The position numbers were made by a program, and so were the translations under genes. DNA of 64,000 nt from Micromonospora sp. WMMA1947 (GTDB lineage: Bacteria > Actinomycetota > Actinomycetes > Mycobacteriales > Micromonosporaceae), in contig NZ_CP114909.1 in assembly GCF_027497355.1 (NCBI RefSeq), positions 4,855,001 to 4,919,000 on the forward strand, in the 5' to 3' direction. Positions 8,743-17,267 of the stretch are shown in pieces. The notes under the pieces were generated by a model. The model saw only the letters and a program-made list of their open reading frames with translations. It ran no database searches and was not told where the DNA came from. How positions within the stretch are numbered: position 1 is the stretch's first letter; every line of letters begins with the position of its first letter.

Positions 8743-10023
8743 TCAAGAGAGCGTTTCCCGCTGGCGCTCCGACGTCGGCTCCGGCTCGCGCTGCCGCACC
8801 ACTGTGGGCCGGCGCATGTCCCGCCACGGGCCGCCCAGCAGCGGCGTCAGCACCACCAGCAGGTAGCACGCGCCCATCACGACGAGCGTGGACGTCGGGC
8901 CGAACCGGTCGGCGGCGATTCCCGCGCCGACCGCGCCGGCCGGCATGGCCGCCCACGCGCCCGCGCCGATCACGCCGTACACCCGGGCCCGCATCGCGGG
9001 CGGCACCCGCTCCAGCTCGACGGCGCCCATCAGCGGGTTGAGCGAGCCGGCGGCCAGCCCGGCGACCGCGACCACGGCGACCACCACCGGCAGCGGCGGT
9101 GCGGCGGCGAGCGCCCACAGTGGCGGCGCGCCGCACAACACATACGCGGTGACGAACGTGGCCCGGCGGGGCAGCCGGTGCCCGATCGCGCTGAACACCA
9201 GCGAGCCGACCAGCGCGCCACCACCCATGACGCCGACCAGCAGGCCGAACGCGGCCGGGCCGCCGAGTTCCCGGTCGGCGACCACCGGCAGCAGCACCTG
9301 GCTCTTGGCCGCGTCGAACAGGTTCGTCACCAGCACCAGCAGGACCATGGCGCGCAGCAGCGGCTCGCGGACCAGGAAGCGCAGCCCGGCGGCGAACTGC
9401 TGCCAGTAGCCGCCGGCCTCCGGCTCGCTCTCCTCGCCGGAGGGGCTCAGGCGGCGTGGCACCAGCAGCGCCACGACGAGCGCTGACACGGCGAACGTCA
9501 CCGCGTCCACCGCCAGCACCGGCAGCGCGCCGAGCACGCCGACGAGCAGGCCGGCCACCGGCGCGCCGATCATCCGGGCGCCGCGCGAGGTCGCCTCGGC
9601 CCAGCCGACCGCCCGCTCGATCGGCACCCCGGCCGCCGCCGCGGCCTCCGGGAGCAACGCCGTGCGCGCGGTCTGCCCGGGTGTGTCCAGCAGGCCGCTG
9701 ACGAAGACCAGGGCCAGCAGCGCCGGGAACGGCAGGCCGACGGTGGCGTGCAACAGGGGTACGGCGGCGATGGTCACGCCGGAGACCACGTCGGCGAGCA
9801 CGCTGGAGCGCCGGTAGCCGATCCGGTCGACGAGCACGCCGCCGAACGCGCCGCCGAGCACCACGGGCGCGGTGGCGAACGCTCCGGCCAGTCCGGTGGC
9901 CGCCGGTGAGCCGGTCTCGGCCAGCACGTAGAGCGGCAGCGCGATGAGCGTGAGCACGTTGCCGGTCAGTGAGACGGCGTGCCCGATCAGCAGTCCGGCC
10001 AGCGGCCGGCGGTCGCGGGTCAC
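8743..10023 (-). CDS. MFS transporter
   Basis: This 426-residue major facilitator superfamily protein has about 12 transmembrane segments. The N-terminal half contains the loop-2/3-like stretch GGVLVDRIGYRR typical of MFS motif A, with the matching pseudo-repeat in the second half. It resembles actinobacterial enterobactin-exporter or drug-efflux-like members, but substrate is not deducible. The GTG start overlaps the stop of the regulator gene as GTGA, so the two are translationally coupled. The reading frame is open further upstream, but that extension runs through the regulator gene in another frame and is not real. The cytoplasmic tail is short and charged. Confidence 0.88.
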   Translation of the reverse strand: MTRDRRPLAGLLIGHAVSLTGNVLTLIALPLYVLAETGSPAATGLAGAFATAPVVLGGAFGGVLVDRIGYRRSSVLADVVSGVTIAAVPLLHATVGLPFPALLALVFVSGLLDTPGQTARTALLPEAAAAAGVPIERAVGWAEATSRGARMIGAPVAGLLVGVLGALPVLAVDAVTFAVSALVVALLVPRRLSPSGEESEPEAGGYWQQFAAGLRFLVREPLLRAMVLLVLVTNLFDAAKSQVLLPVVADRELGGPAAFGLLVGVMGGGALVGSLVFSAIGHRLPRRATFVTAYVLCGAPPLWALAAAPPLPVVVAVVAVAGLAAGSLNPLMGAVELERVPPAMRARVYGVIGAGAWAAMPAGAVGAGIAADRFGPTSTLVVMGACYLLVVLTPLLGGPWRDMRRPTVVRQREPEPTSERQRETLS

Positions 10024-10595
10024 TGCGGCCCCCGGTACGCCTGCCAGATCAGCGTGACCATCTCGGCGCCGGCCCGGCCGGGTGCGCCGCGCTCCTGCCA
10101 GCGCCGGCCCAGCGCGGACAGCTCGTCGCGCAGCTCGACCAGTTCCTCCGGCGTCAGGCGCAGCACGATGTCGCTGCTGGTCGTGCCGCGTACCCAGGCC
10201 GGGTCGAGGCTCGCCTCGGACTCCAGGTACGCCTGGTAGCGGTCCACGTAGCGCTGCATGGCGGCCTGGCGCAGCAGGTTGCCGGCGAGCCGGCGCTCCG
10301 GGTCGTCGAGCAGTTCGAGCGGATCCCAGTCGGTGGTGGCGTGCGCGGCCCGCCACCACCGCTCGCGCCGGTCCCGGGCCAGGTCGGGGGCCTCGGTCAC
10401 GAAGCCGTGCTCGGCCAGCTTGCCGACGTGGTAGCTGACCGAACCCACCGCCTCGCCGGTGCGCTCGCTGAGCATGCCGACCGTCTGCGGGCCGCGCAGG
10501 CGCAGCTCGCCGAGCAGTCGTAGCCGGGTGGGGTGGGCCAGCGCCCGCATGGCTCGCGGGTCGCTCACGCGCCGGTTGGCGGTTCCGTCCGTCAT
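10020..10595 (-). CDS. ArsR-type winged-helix transcriptional regulator
   Basis: This 191-residue regulator has an ArsR-like winged helix in residues about 10-95 (RALAHPTRLRLLGEL, then SVSYHVGKLAEHGFV as recognition helix). The C-terminal extension is predicted helical, as in the one-component regulators that accompany MFS genes in actinomycetes. It is the first gene of a two-gene operon with the exporter and probably represses it. No Shine-Dalgarno is visible. A TAGTCT box sits exactly 6 bases before the ATG, so the message is probably leaderless. An inverted repeat lies at about -31 to -46, placed to block that promoter. Confidence 0.87.
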   Translation of the reverse strand: MTDGTANRRVSDPRAMRALAHPTRLRLLGELRLRGPQTVGMLSERTGEAVGSVSYHVGKLAEHGFVTEAPDLARDRRERWWRAAHATTDWDPLELLDDPERRLAGNLLRQAAMQRYVDRYQAYLESEASLDPAWVRGTTSSDIVLRLTPEELVELRDELSALGRRWQERGAPGRAGAEMVTLIWQAYRGPQ

Positions 10596-10601
10596 ATCGA
10601 C

Positions 10602-10641
10602 AGACTAGACCTACAACAGATGATGTACAAGAAACCTTGTA
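10602..10641 (-). promoter_or_regulatory. Leaderless promoter and TACAAG-N4-CTTGTA operator
   Basis: On the minus strand, TAGTCT (10602-10607) is the likely -10 element for transcription starting at the ATG. The perfect inverted repeat TACAAG-AAAC-CTTGTA (10626-10641) overlies the -35 region. It is the best candidate for the autoregulatory site of the ArsR-type protein. Confidence 0.55.
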
Positions 10642-10642
10642 T

Positions 10643-11191
10643 TTACCGTGCGGCCTCCGGCGTGTGGCGGTACAGGTCACGCAGCAGGCACACCTCGGAC
10701 AGGTGGTGGATCACCTCCCGGTTGATGTGCAGCACGAGCGTGGCCATCGGGACGTCCGCGAACGGCCCCTCCGCCGGGCCGCAGGGGCGGCCCAGGCCGT
10801 CCTCGCCGAGCGCCTCGACCCCCGCCGTCCAGGCGGCGTACTCCTCGTCGAGCTGGGCCAGCGCGCCGGCCGCGGTGGGGGAGTAGGGGAACGAGGCGTA
10901 GTCGGTCGGCGCGCGGCCGAAGTGCGACGCGTTGCGCATGGCCAGCACGCCGACGATGACGTGCGCGAGCCGCCACGCGATGGTGGTGAACGGCGGCGGG
11001 TCCGGCTGCGGCATCGCGAAGTCGATCGTCGGCGTGCCGCCGTCGGCGCGTGGTCGCAGGCTCCAGCAGCGGGGGACCGGCTCCCAGAGGTATTCGGCGT
11101 CGGTGAGCCCGGCGAGGCGGTCGCGCAACTGGTAGGTCCAGTGCCAGGTGAGCTGTTCGCGGAGCAGCGGGTTCCAGGTCAGATCGGTCAT
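10643..11191 (-). CDS. DinB-superfamily (DUF664-like) protein
   Basis: This 182-residue protein has the four-helix-bundle pattern of the DinB/YfiT superfamily. Its usual metal-binding histidines are represented by the early LTWHW, a central AWRLAHV and the C-terminal NREVIHHLSEV. Members include bacillithiol- and mycothiol-dependent S-transferases and many uncharacterised proteins. In an actinobacterium a mycothiol-linked role is plausible but unproven. It is unrelated to DNA polymerase IV despite the family name. It precedes the ArsR/MFS pair on the same strand, 47 bases away, and the operator in that gap suggests a separate transcription unit. Confidence 0.8.
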   Translation of the reverse strand: MTDLTWNPLLREQLTWHWTYQLRDRLAGLTDAEYLWEPVPRCWSLRPRADGGTPTIDFAMPQPDPPPFTTIAWRLAHVIVGVLAMRNASHFGRAPTDYASFPYSPTAAGALAQLDEEYAAWTAGVEALGEDGLGRPCGPAEGPFADVPMATLVLHINREVIHHLSEVCLLRDLYRHTPEAAR

Positions 11192-11233
11192 GCGCCTCAG
11201 CGTGCCACCGGCCTGGGACAGAAAACGGCGCGC

Positions 11234-11725
11234 TCAGTCCCGCCGCGCCGGCGTACGGCCCTTGAGGCGGCGGCCCATCTCCCGGGCGATCTCCTTCCTC
11301 GCGTCCCGCTCGGCGAGCGCCTGGCGCTTGTCGTACGACCGGCGGCCGCGGGCCAGGCCCAGCTCCACCTTGGCCCAGCCGTCGGCGAAGTACATCGACA
11401 GCGGCACCAGCGTGATGCCGCCGTCGCGCAGCTTCTCCAGGATGCGGGCGATCTCCACCCGGTGCAGCAGCAGCTTGCGGGTGCGCCGGGGCGCGTGGTT
11501 GGTCCAGGTGCCGAAGCCGTACTCGGCGATGTGCAGGCCGTACAGCATGATCTCGCCGTCGCGCTCCTGGGCGAACGCGTCGACAAGCGACACCCGCCCT
11601 TCGCGCAGCGACTTCACCTCGGTGCCGGCGAGCACGATGCCCGCCTCGTACGTCTTGAGGATGTCGTAGTCGTGCCGCGCCTTCTTGTTCGAGGCGATCA
11701 GCTTGCGCCCGTTCTCCCTGGCCAC
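11234..11725 (-). CDS. smpB: SsrA-binding protein SmpB
   Basis: SmpB binds tmRNA and delivers it to stalled ribosomes for trans-translation. The 163-residue protein shows the family hallmarks: [18 protein letters not shown] near the N-terminus, [10 protein letters not shown], an oligonucleotide-binding core, and the basic C-terminal tail ([12 protein letters not shown]) that folds in the decoding site. Its GTG start lies 28 bases inside the end of the lysoplasmalogenase-like gene, so it is probably co-transcribed with the FadR-type operon. ftsE and ftsX, its usual actinobacterial neighbours, are not upstream. The ssrA gene is not in the window. Confidence 0.96.
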   Translation of the reverse strand: MARENGRKLIASNKKARHDYDILKTYEAGIVLAGTEVKSLREGRVSLVDAFAQERDGEIMLYGLHIAEYGFGTWTNHAPRRTRKLLLHRVEIARILEKLRDGGITLVPLSMYFADGWAKVELGLARGRRSYDKRQALAERDARKEIAREMGRRLKGRTPARRD

Positions 11726-12366
11726 GCGAGCAGGGTACCTGCGGGCGGCGACTCGGGGCCGGTCGCCGGGCGGGTTGCGGTCACCCAGCCGGTGGTGATC
11801 AGCAGCAGCGCCGCGCAGTAGGTGGTCATCACCAGCAGGCCCCGCCCGGGCAGCTCGATTCCGGCCGCGCCCACGCCGATGAGCAGGTCGGAGACGAGGA
11901 AGAACGCGCCGCCCGCGGCGACCCGCGCCGACACCCCGGTGGCGGCGGCGGCCATCAGGCACAGCGCCAGGCTGTAGCCGAGCACCGGCAGCCGCAGCGG
12001 CCCGAGCATGCCCCACAGCAGCGCGTTCGCGCCCGCCCAGGCGAGCAGGTAACCGGCCCACGCCACGACCGGCGCGCGCCGGTGCCGCGCGAAGGCGGTG
12101 ATGAACGCGACCTGGGTGACCAGGAAGAACCCCATGCCGGCGAGGAACGCGGTGTCGCCCGGCAGCAGCAGGGCGACGTCGCCCGCGGTGGCGGCGACCA
12201 GGCCGACCGCCACCGCGTCGATGCGGCGCCGGTGCGCCCAGAGGTACGCCAGCAGCACCGGCGCGAGCAGCGGCTTGGCCAGCCACTGGAGCACCGTCGA
12301 GTCGAGCGCGACGCCGACCAGTTCGACGGCGGCGACCAGCCCGAACAGGGGCAGCAGCCGCCTCAT
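11698..12366 (-). CDS. YhhN/TMEM86-family lysoplasmalogenase-like membrane protein
   Basis: This 222-residue integral membrane protein has about eight hydrophobic segments. It contains the YhhN/TMEM86 signatures [14 protein letters not shown] and [11 protein letters not shown], with conserved Asp residues in or near the membrane. Characterised family members (mammalian TMEM86A/B and Legionella YhhN) hydrolyse the vinyl-ether bond of lysoplasmalogens to aldehyde plus glycerophospho-compound. The ATG overlaps the stop of the hydroxylase gene as ATGA, so the two are coupled. With an AGMO-like enzyme directly upstream, ether-lipid turnover is the obvious hypothesis. Confidence 0.85.
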   Translation of the reverse strand: MRRLLPLFGLVAAVELVGVALDSTVLQWLAKPLLAPVLLAYLWAHRRRIDAVAVGLVAATAGDVALLLPGDTAFLAGMGFFLVTQVAFITAFARHRRAPVVAWAGYLLAWAGANALLWGMLGPLRLPVLGYSLALCLMAAAATGVSARVAAGGAFFLVSDLLIGVGAAGIELPGRGLLVMTTYCAALLLITTGWVTATRPATGPESPPAGTLLAWPGRTGAS

Positions 12367-13190
12367 CGGACCGGCTGCCAGCCGGGACGGCCGAACAGGT
12401 AACCGAGGCGGTGCCGCCAGGAGCGTGCCCGGCGTACGTCGGACCAGATCGCGGCGAACTCGTGGGTGGCCACTCGCAGCGGGTTGTAGGTGCCGATGTT
12501 CGTGGTCAGCCCGTAGCGCGCGGTGGCCCGCTCCGGCTCGAACGTGCCGAACAGCCGGTCCCAGATGATCAGGATGCCGCCGTAGTTGCGGTCCAGGTAC
12601 TCGGTGTTCGAGCCGTGGTGCACCCGGTGGTGCGACGGCGTGTTGAAGATCCACTCGATCGGCCGGGGCAGCACCTTGATCCGCTCGGTGTGCAGGAAGA
12701 ACTGGTAGAGCAGGCTGACCGACTGCTGCAGGAAGATCATCCACGGCGGGATGCCGAGCAGCGCCAGCGCCAGCCAGAACGGCAGCGAGGTCATCGGCGT
12801 CCAGCTCTGCCGCAACGCGGTCGAGAAGTTGTAGTAGACGCTGCTGTGGTGCACGACGTGGCTGGCCCAGAGCACGCGTACCTCGTGGTGCGAGCGGTGG
12901 AACCAGTAGTAGGCCAGGTCGTCGGCGAAGAACAGGATCACCCAGGTCCACCAGTCGCCGGGGGACAGCTGCACCGGCGCCACGGTCCACGCCGCCGCGA
13001 ACAGGCCGACGGTGAGCAGCTTCCACGGGAAGCCGATGATCTGGCTGCCCAGGCCCATCGACAGACTCGTGGTGGTGTCGCGCAGCTCGTAGCCGCGTTC
13101 GTCGTCGTCGGGCAGGAAGCGGTAGGAGACCGCCTCGATGACGATCAGGAGCAGGAACGCCGGGACGGCGTACAGCACGGCGGGGATCAT
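12363..13190 (-). CDS. Alkylglycerol monooxygenase-like fatty acid hydroxylase/sterol desaturase
   Basis: This 275-residue di-iron membrane hydroxylase has three histidine boxes: HRSHH (98-102), HVVHH (111-115) and HHRVHH (187-192), plus His167 in LHTE. The stretches [39 protein letters not shown] and ARYGLT recall, from memory, the same blocks in animal alkylglycerol monooxygenase (AGMO/TMEM195) more than C-4 sterol oxidase. AGMO cleaves the alkyl ether bond of glycerol lipids by alpha-hydroxylation and needs tetrahydrobiopterin in animals; the bacterial electron donor is unknown. Four or five hydrophobic segments place it in the membrane. Its start overlaps the regulator's stop (ATGA) and its stop overlaps the next start. 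Confidence 0.9.
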   Translation of the reverse strand: MIPAVLYAVPAFLLLIVIEAVSYRFLPDDDERGYELRDTTTSLSMGLGSQIIGFPWKLLTVGLFAAAWTVAPVQLSPGDWWTWVILFFADDLAYYWFHRSHHEVRVLWASHVVHHSSVYYNFSTALRQSWTPMTSLPFWLALALLGIPPWMIFLQQSVSLLYQFFLHTERIKVLPRPIEWIFNTPSHHRVHHGSNTEYLDRNYGGILIIWDRLFGTFEPERATARYGLTTNIGTYNPLRVATHEFAAIWSDVRRARSWRHRLGYLFGRPGWQPVR

Positions 13191-13918
13191 GCGCGCGCTA
13201 CCCTTCCGGGGGTGGTGGGGGTGGGGGTGGGGGTGACCGGCGCGGTCAGCAGCTCCCGGGCGTGCCGGGCCGCCGCCGCGCCCTGACCGGAGGCGATCGA
13301 GGCGGCGAGACGGCGGTGCCCGGCGACGTCCAGCAGTTCGGCCGCGCGGGCGTCCGGAGGGACGTCGCCGACCGCGAAGGTGCCGGCCACCAGGCTGTTG
13401 AAGGCGAGCTGGTAGGCGGTGTTGCCGCTGCCGCGCACGACCAGCCGCCAGATGGCGATGTTCGCCTCGTTCATCAGGTCCAGGTCGGGGGCCAGGTCGC
13501 CGTACTCCTCGGCGGCCCGGACCACGGCGGCGACGACCGCCGCGTCGCCGCGCTCCGCGCAGAGCCGGGCCGCGTCGATCCCGACGCAGGCCCGCATCTC
13601 CAGCATGTCGCGCACCAGCGTCTCGACCGGGAGTACGTCGCCGGAGCGGGCCAGGGACAGCGCCAGGTCCAGCCCGGCGTGCACCCGCCAGTCGAGCACC
13701 CGGGTCGCGCCGCCCTGGCTGACCCGGACCAGGCCGAGTTGTTGCAGGCGGCGCAGCGCCTCCCGGACCGCGTGCCGGTTGACCGCGAACGCGCCGGCCA
13801 GTTCCCGTTCGCCGGGCAGCGTCTCGTCCGGCGCGTACCGGCCGGAGACGATCGCGTCGCGCAGCCGGCCGAAGACGTGGTCGGAGACCGAGACGCGGGG
13901 CGCGGGATCGAAGGTCAT
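13187..13918 (-). CDS. GntR family (FadR/FCD-type) transcriptional regulator
   Basis: This 243-residue regulator has an N-terminal GntR winged helix (residues about 10-75: DHVFGRLRDAIVSG, LPGERELAGAF, VNRHAVREALRRLQQLGLV) and a helical FCD-like ligand domain. FCD proteins sense carboxylates or fatty acyl ligands. It heads an operon with the AGMO-like hydroxylase and the lysoplasmalogenase-like gene and probably controls it. ATG 13918 was preferred over GTG 13942 because the latter lies within the apparent -35 region. The C-terminal tail is a Thr-Pro repeat encoded by a (GGGGGT)n-like tract. Confidence 0.9.
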   Translation of the reverse strand: MTFDPAPRVSVSDHVFGRLRDAIVSGRYAPDETLPGERELAGAFAVNRHAVREALRRLQQLGLVRVSQGGATRVLDWRVHAGLDLALSLARSGDVLPVETLVRDMLEMRACVGIDAARLCAERGDAAVVAAVVRAAEEYGDLAPDLDLMNEANIAIWRLVVRGSGNTAYQLAFNSLVAGTFAVGDVPPDARAAELLDVAGHRRLAASIASGQGAAAARHARELLTAPVTPTPTPTTPGRVARA

Positions 13919-13954
13919 GCGCAGCAGTGTGGCCCCGCGCACGTCAACCCGTCA

Positions 13955-13969
13955 ACTGGTTGTACCAGT
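13955..13969 (-). promoter_or_regulatory. FadR-type operator ACTGGT-TGT-ACCAGT
   Basis: A perfect 6-3-6 palindrome lies about 37 bases upstream of the chosen GntR start. It contains TGGT-N3-ACCA, the half-site pattern known for FadR-subfamily regulators such as E. coli FadR and LldR. A TTGACG element immediately downstream on the minus strand could be the -35 box it covers. Confidence 0.72.
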
Positions 13970-14013
13970 CGAATTCCGGGGCGGCCGGTGCGTACCGCGG
14001 CGGTCACCCCTCG

Positions 14014-14051
14014 TATCCTTTCCGCCGTAGGACCCGCCAGAGGGAAGGGAG
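14014..14051 (+). promoter_or_regulatory. Candidate htpG -10 box and ribosome-binding site
   Basis: TATCCT (14014-14019) could act as a -10 element. AAGGGAG (about 14045-14051) is the ribosome-binding site 5-6 bases before the GTG of htpG. I see no CIRCE or HAIR-type heat-shock element. Confidence 0.4.
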
Positions 14052-14056
14052 TCGGT

Positions 14057-15949
<1,893 letters not shown>

Positions 15950-15951
15950 AC

Positions 15952-16003
15952 GTAAGGAGGGGCCCCTTCTTGTCGCCTACGCGATAGGAGGGGCCCCCTT
16001 TTA
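15952..16003. terminator. Duplicated GGAGGGGCCCC terminator element
   Basis: Two direct copies of AGGAGGGGCCCC, each self-complementary around GGGGCCCC and followed by CTT- or CCTTTT-like tails, lie between the convergent htpG and SDR genes. A bidirectional terminator is the simplest reading. Confidence 0.6.
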
Positions 16004-16014
16004 ACAGGTGGCGC

Positions 16015-16713
16015 TCAGGGGAGCGCGGGGTAGAGCGCGGCCACGCCGCCGGACAGTCCGGCCTGGACCCGCCGGGCGACGTCGTCGGCGAGGATCTCGT
16101 AGCTGTCGGACTCGATGCCGTCGGCCGCGAGCCGGGCGACGTCGGCCGGGTGCGCCTTCGGGCCGGGGACGGCGGCGGCCATCTCGGTGTCCATGTAGCC
16201 CACGTGCAGGCCGGCGACGCGGACACCACGGCCGGCCAGTTCCACGCGCAGGGCGTTCGTCATCGACCACTCGGCGGCCTTCGCCGCGCCGTACGCGCCG
16301 ACGCCGGGGAAGGTGAACCAGGACAGCGCGGACAGGACGTTCAGGATCGTGCCGCCGCCGTTGGCCACGATCCGGGGCGCGAACGCCCGCACCACCGACA
16401 GTGTGCCGAGGTAGTGCGTCTCCAGCTCCAGCCGGATCTTTTCGAGGTCGCCGTCGAGCAGGTCGGTGCCGGTGCTCACGCCGGCGTTGTTGACGAGCAG
16501 CGTCACGTCACCGGCCCGCTCCGCGGCGGCGGCCACCGACGCGGGGTCGGTGATGTCGAGGCGTGCCGGGGTGACGCCGGGCAGGTCCACGGTGTCCGGG
16601 TTGCGCGCGCCGGCCCAGACGGTGGCGCCACGCGCGACGAGTTCGGCGGCCAGGTGCCGGCCGAAGCCGCGGTTGGCGCCGGTGACCAGGGCGGTGCTTC
16701 CAGCGATCTTCAT
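16015..16713 (-). CDS. Short-chain dehydrogenase/reductase
   Basis: This 232-residue classical SDR binds NAD(P)(H) through TGANRGFG (about residues 15-22) and has the NNAG motif, an active-site Ser in the NVLSALSW region and the YGAAK catalytic pair. Substrate is unknown. The ATG is preceded by GGAG at about 9 bases. It sits 31 bases behind the HxlR regulator on the same strand, so the pair is probably one operon and the regulator its likely controller. Confidence 0.9.
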   Translation of the reverse strand: MKIAGSTALVTGANRGFGRHLAAELVARGATVWAGARNPDTVDLPGVTPARLDITDPASVAAAAERAGDVTLLVNNAGVSTGTDLLDGDLEKIRLELETHYLGTLSVVRAFAPRIVANGGGTILNVLSALSWFTFPGVGAYGAAKAAEWSMTNALRVELAGRGVRVAGLHVGYMDTEMAAAVPGPKAHPADVARLAADGIESDSYEILADDVARRVQAGLSGGVAALYPALP

Positions 16714-16744
16714 GTCTCGCTCCGAGAGGTGGTGGGAAGGGAGG

Positions 16745-17221
16745 TCAGGCGGACAGCAGGCCCGGACCGGGCAGCACGGCGAGTTCACCGGGCGGTACGT
16801 CGTGCCCGGCGTCGCAGCGCAGCCGGGCGTGCACCGCCGCGCCGCACTCGTCGTGGGCCACCCGTACCGCCGGACCCGCCTCGTCGGCGGCGTACGTGTC
16901 GCCCCACTGCCGCAGCGCGACGAGCACCGGGATCAGGTCGCTGCCCTTCGCGGTGAGCACGTACTCGTCGCGGCTGCGCTGCCCGGGTTCGCGGTAGGGA
17001 CGCCGGTCGAGCAGCCCGTCGGCGACGAGTTGCTTGAGGCGGGTGGCGGCCACGGGCTCGCTGACGCCGACCCGCCGGGCGAAGTCGTCGAAACGGCGGG
17101 TGCCGAACGACGCCTCCCGCAGCAGGAGCAGCGTGGTGCGGTTGCCGATCACCTCGAGCGCCCGGGCGATCGAGCAGTTGGCGGTGGACCAGGAGTCACG
17201 CTGCGCAAGGAGGTCCGTCAT
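16745..17221 (-). CDS. HxlR-family winged-helix regulator
   Basis: This 158-residue DUF24/HxlR protein has the signature N-terminus CSIARALEVIGNRTTLLLLREA, in which the Cys near residue 16 is the redox- or electrophile-sensing position of HypR/QorR-type members. FGTRRFDDFARRVGVSEPVAATRLKQL forms the DNA-binding helices. An unusual C-terminal extension includes two further Cys. ATG 17221 is chosen; GTG 17239 would add six residues. The perfect inverted repeat just upstream suggests autoregulation. It probably controls the downstream SDR in response to electrophiles or oxidants. Confidence 0.88.
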   Translation of the reverse strand: MTDLLAQRDSWSTANCSIARALEVIGNRTTLLLLREASFGTRRFDDFARRVGVSEPVAATRLKQLVADGLLDRRPYREPGQRSRDEYVLTAKGSDLIPVLVALRQWGDTYAADEAGPAVRVAHDECGAAVHARLRCDAGHDVPPGELAVLPGPGLLSA

Positions 17222-17239
17222 GGCGTCGACGGTACCCAC

Positions 17240-17261
17240 TGACTTAGGAAAACAGAAGTCA
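17240..17261 (-). promoter_or_regulatory. TGACTT-N10-AAGTCA operator candidate for HxlR regulator
   Basis: A perfect 6-bp inverted repeat with a 10-base spacer spans 22 bases, the size expected for an HxlR dimer site. It sits between the regulator's start and the end of the LLM-hemerythrin gene. Confidence 0.6.
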
Positions 17262-17267
17262 GCTACC

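Noticed and set aside
10024..10680. Upstream extension of the MFS frame
   Set aside because: It overlaps the ArsR-type gene in another frame; the GTGA overlap at 10023 is the natural start.
13262..14056. Upstream extension of the htpG frame
   Set aside because: It is antisense to the GntR gene and lacks HtpG similarity; the Shine-Dalgarno and family start are at 14057.
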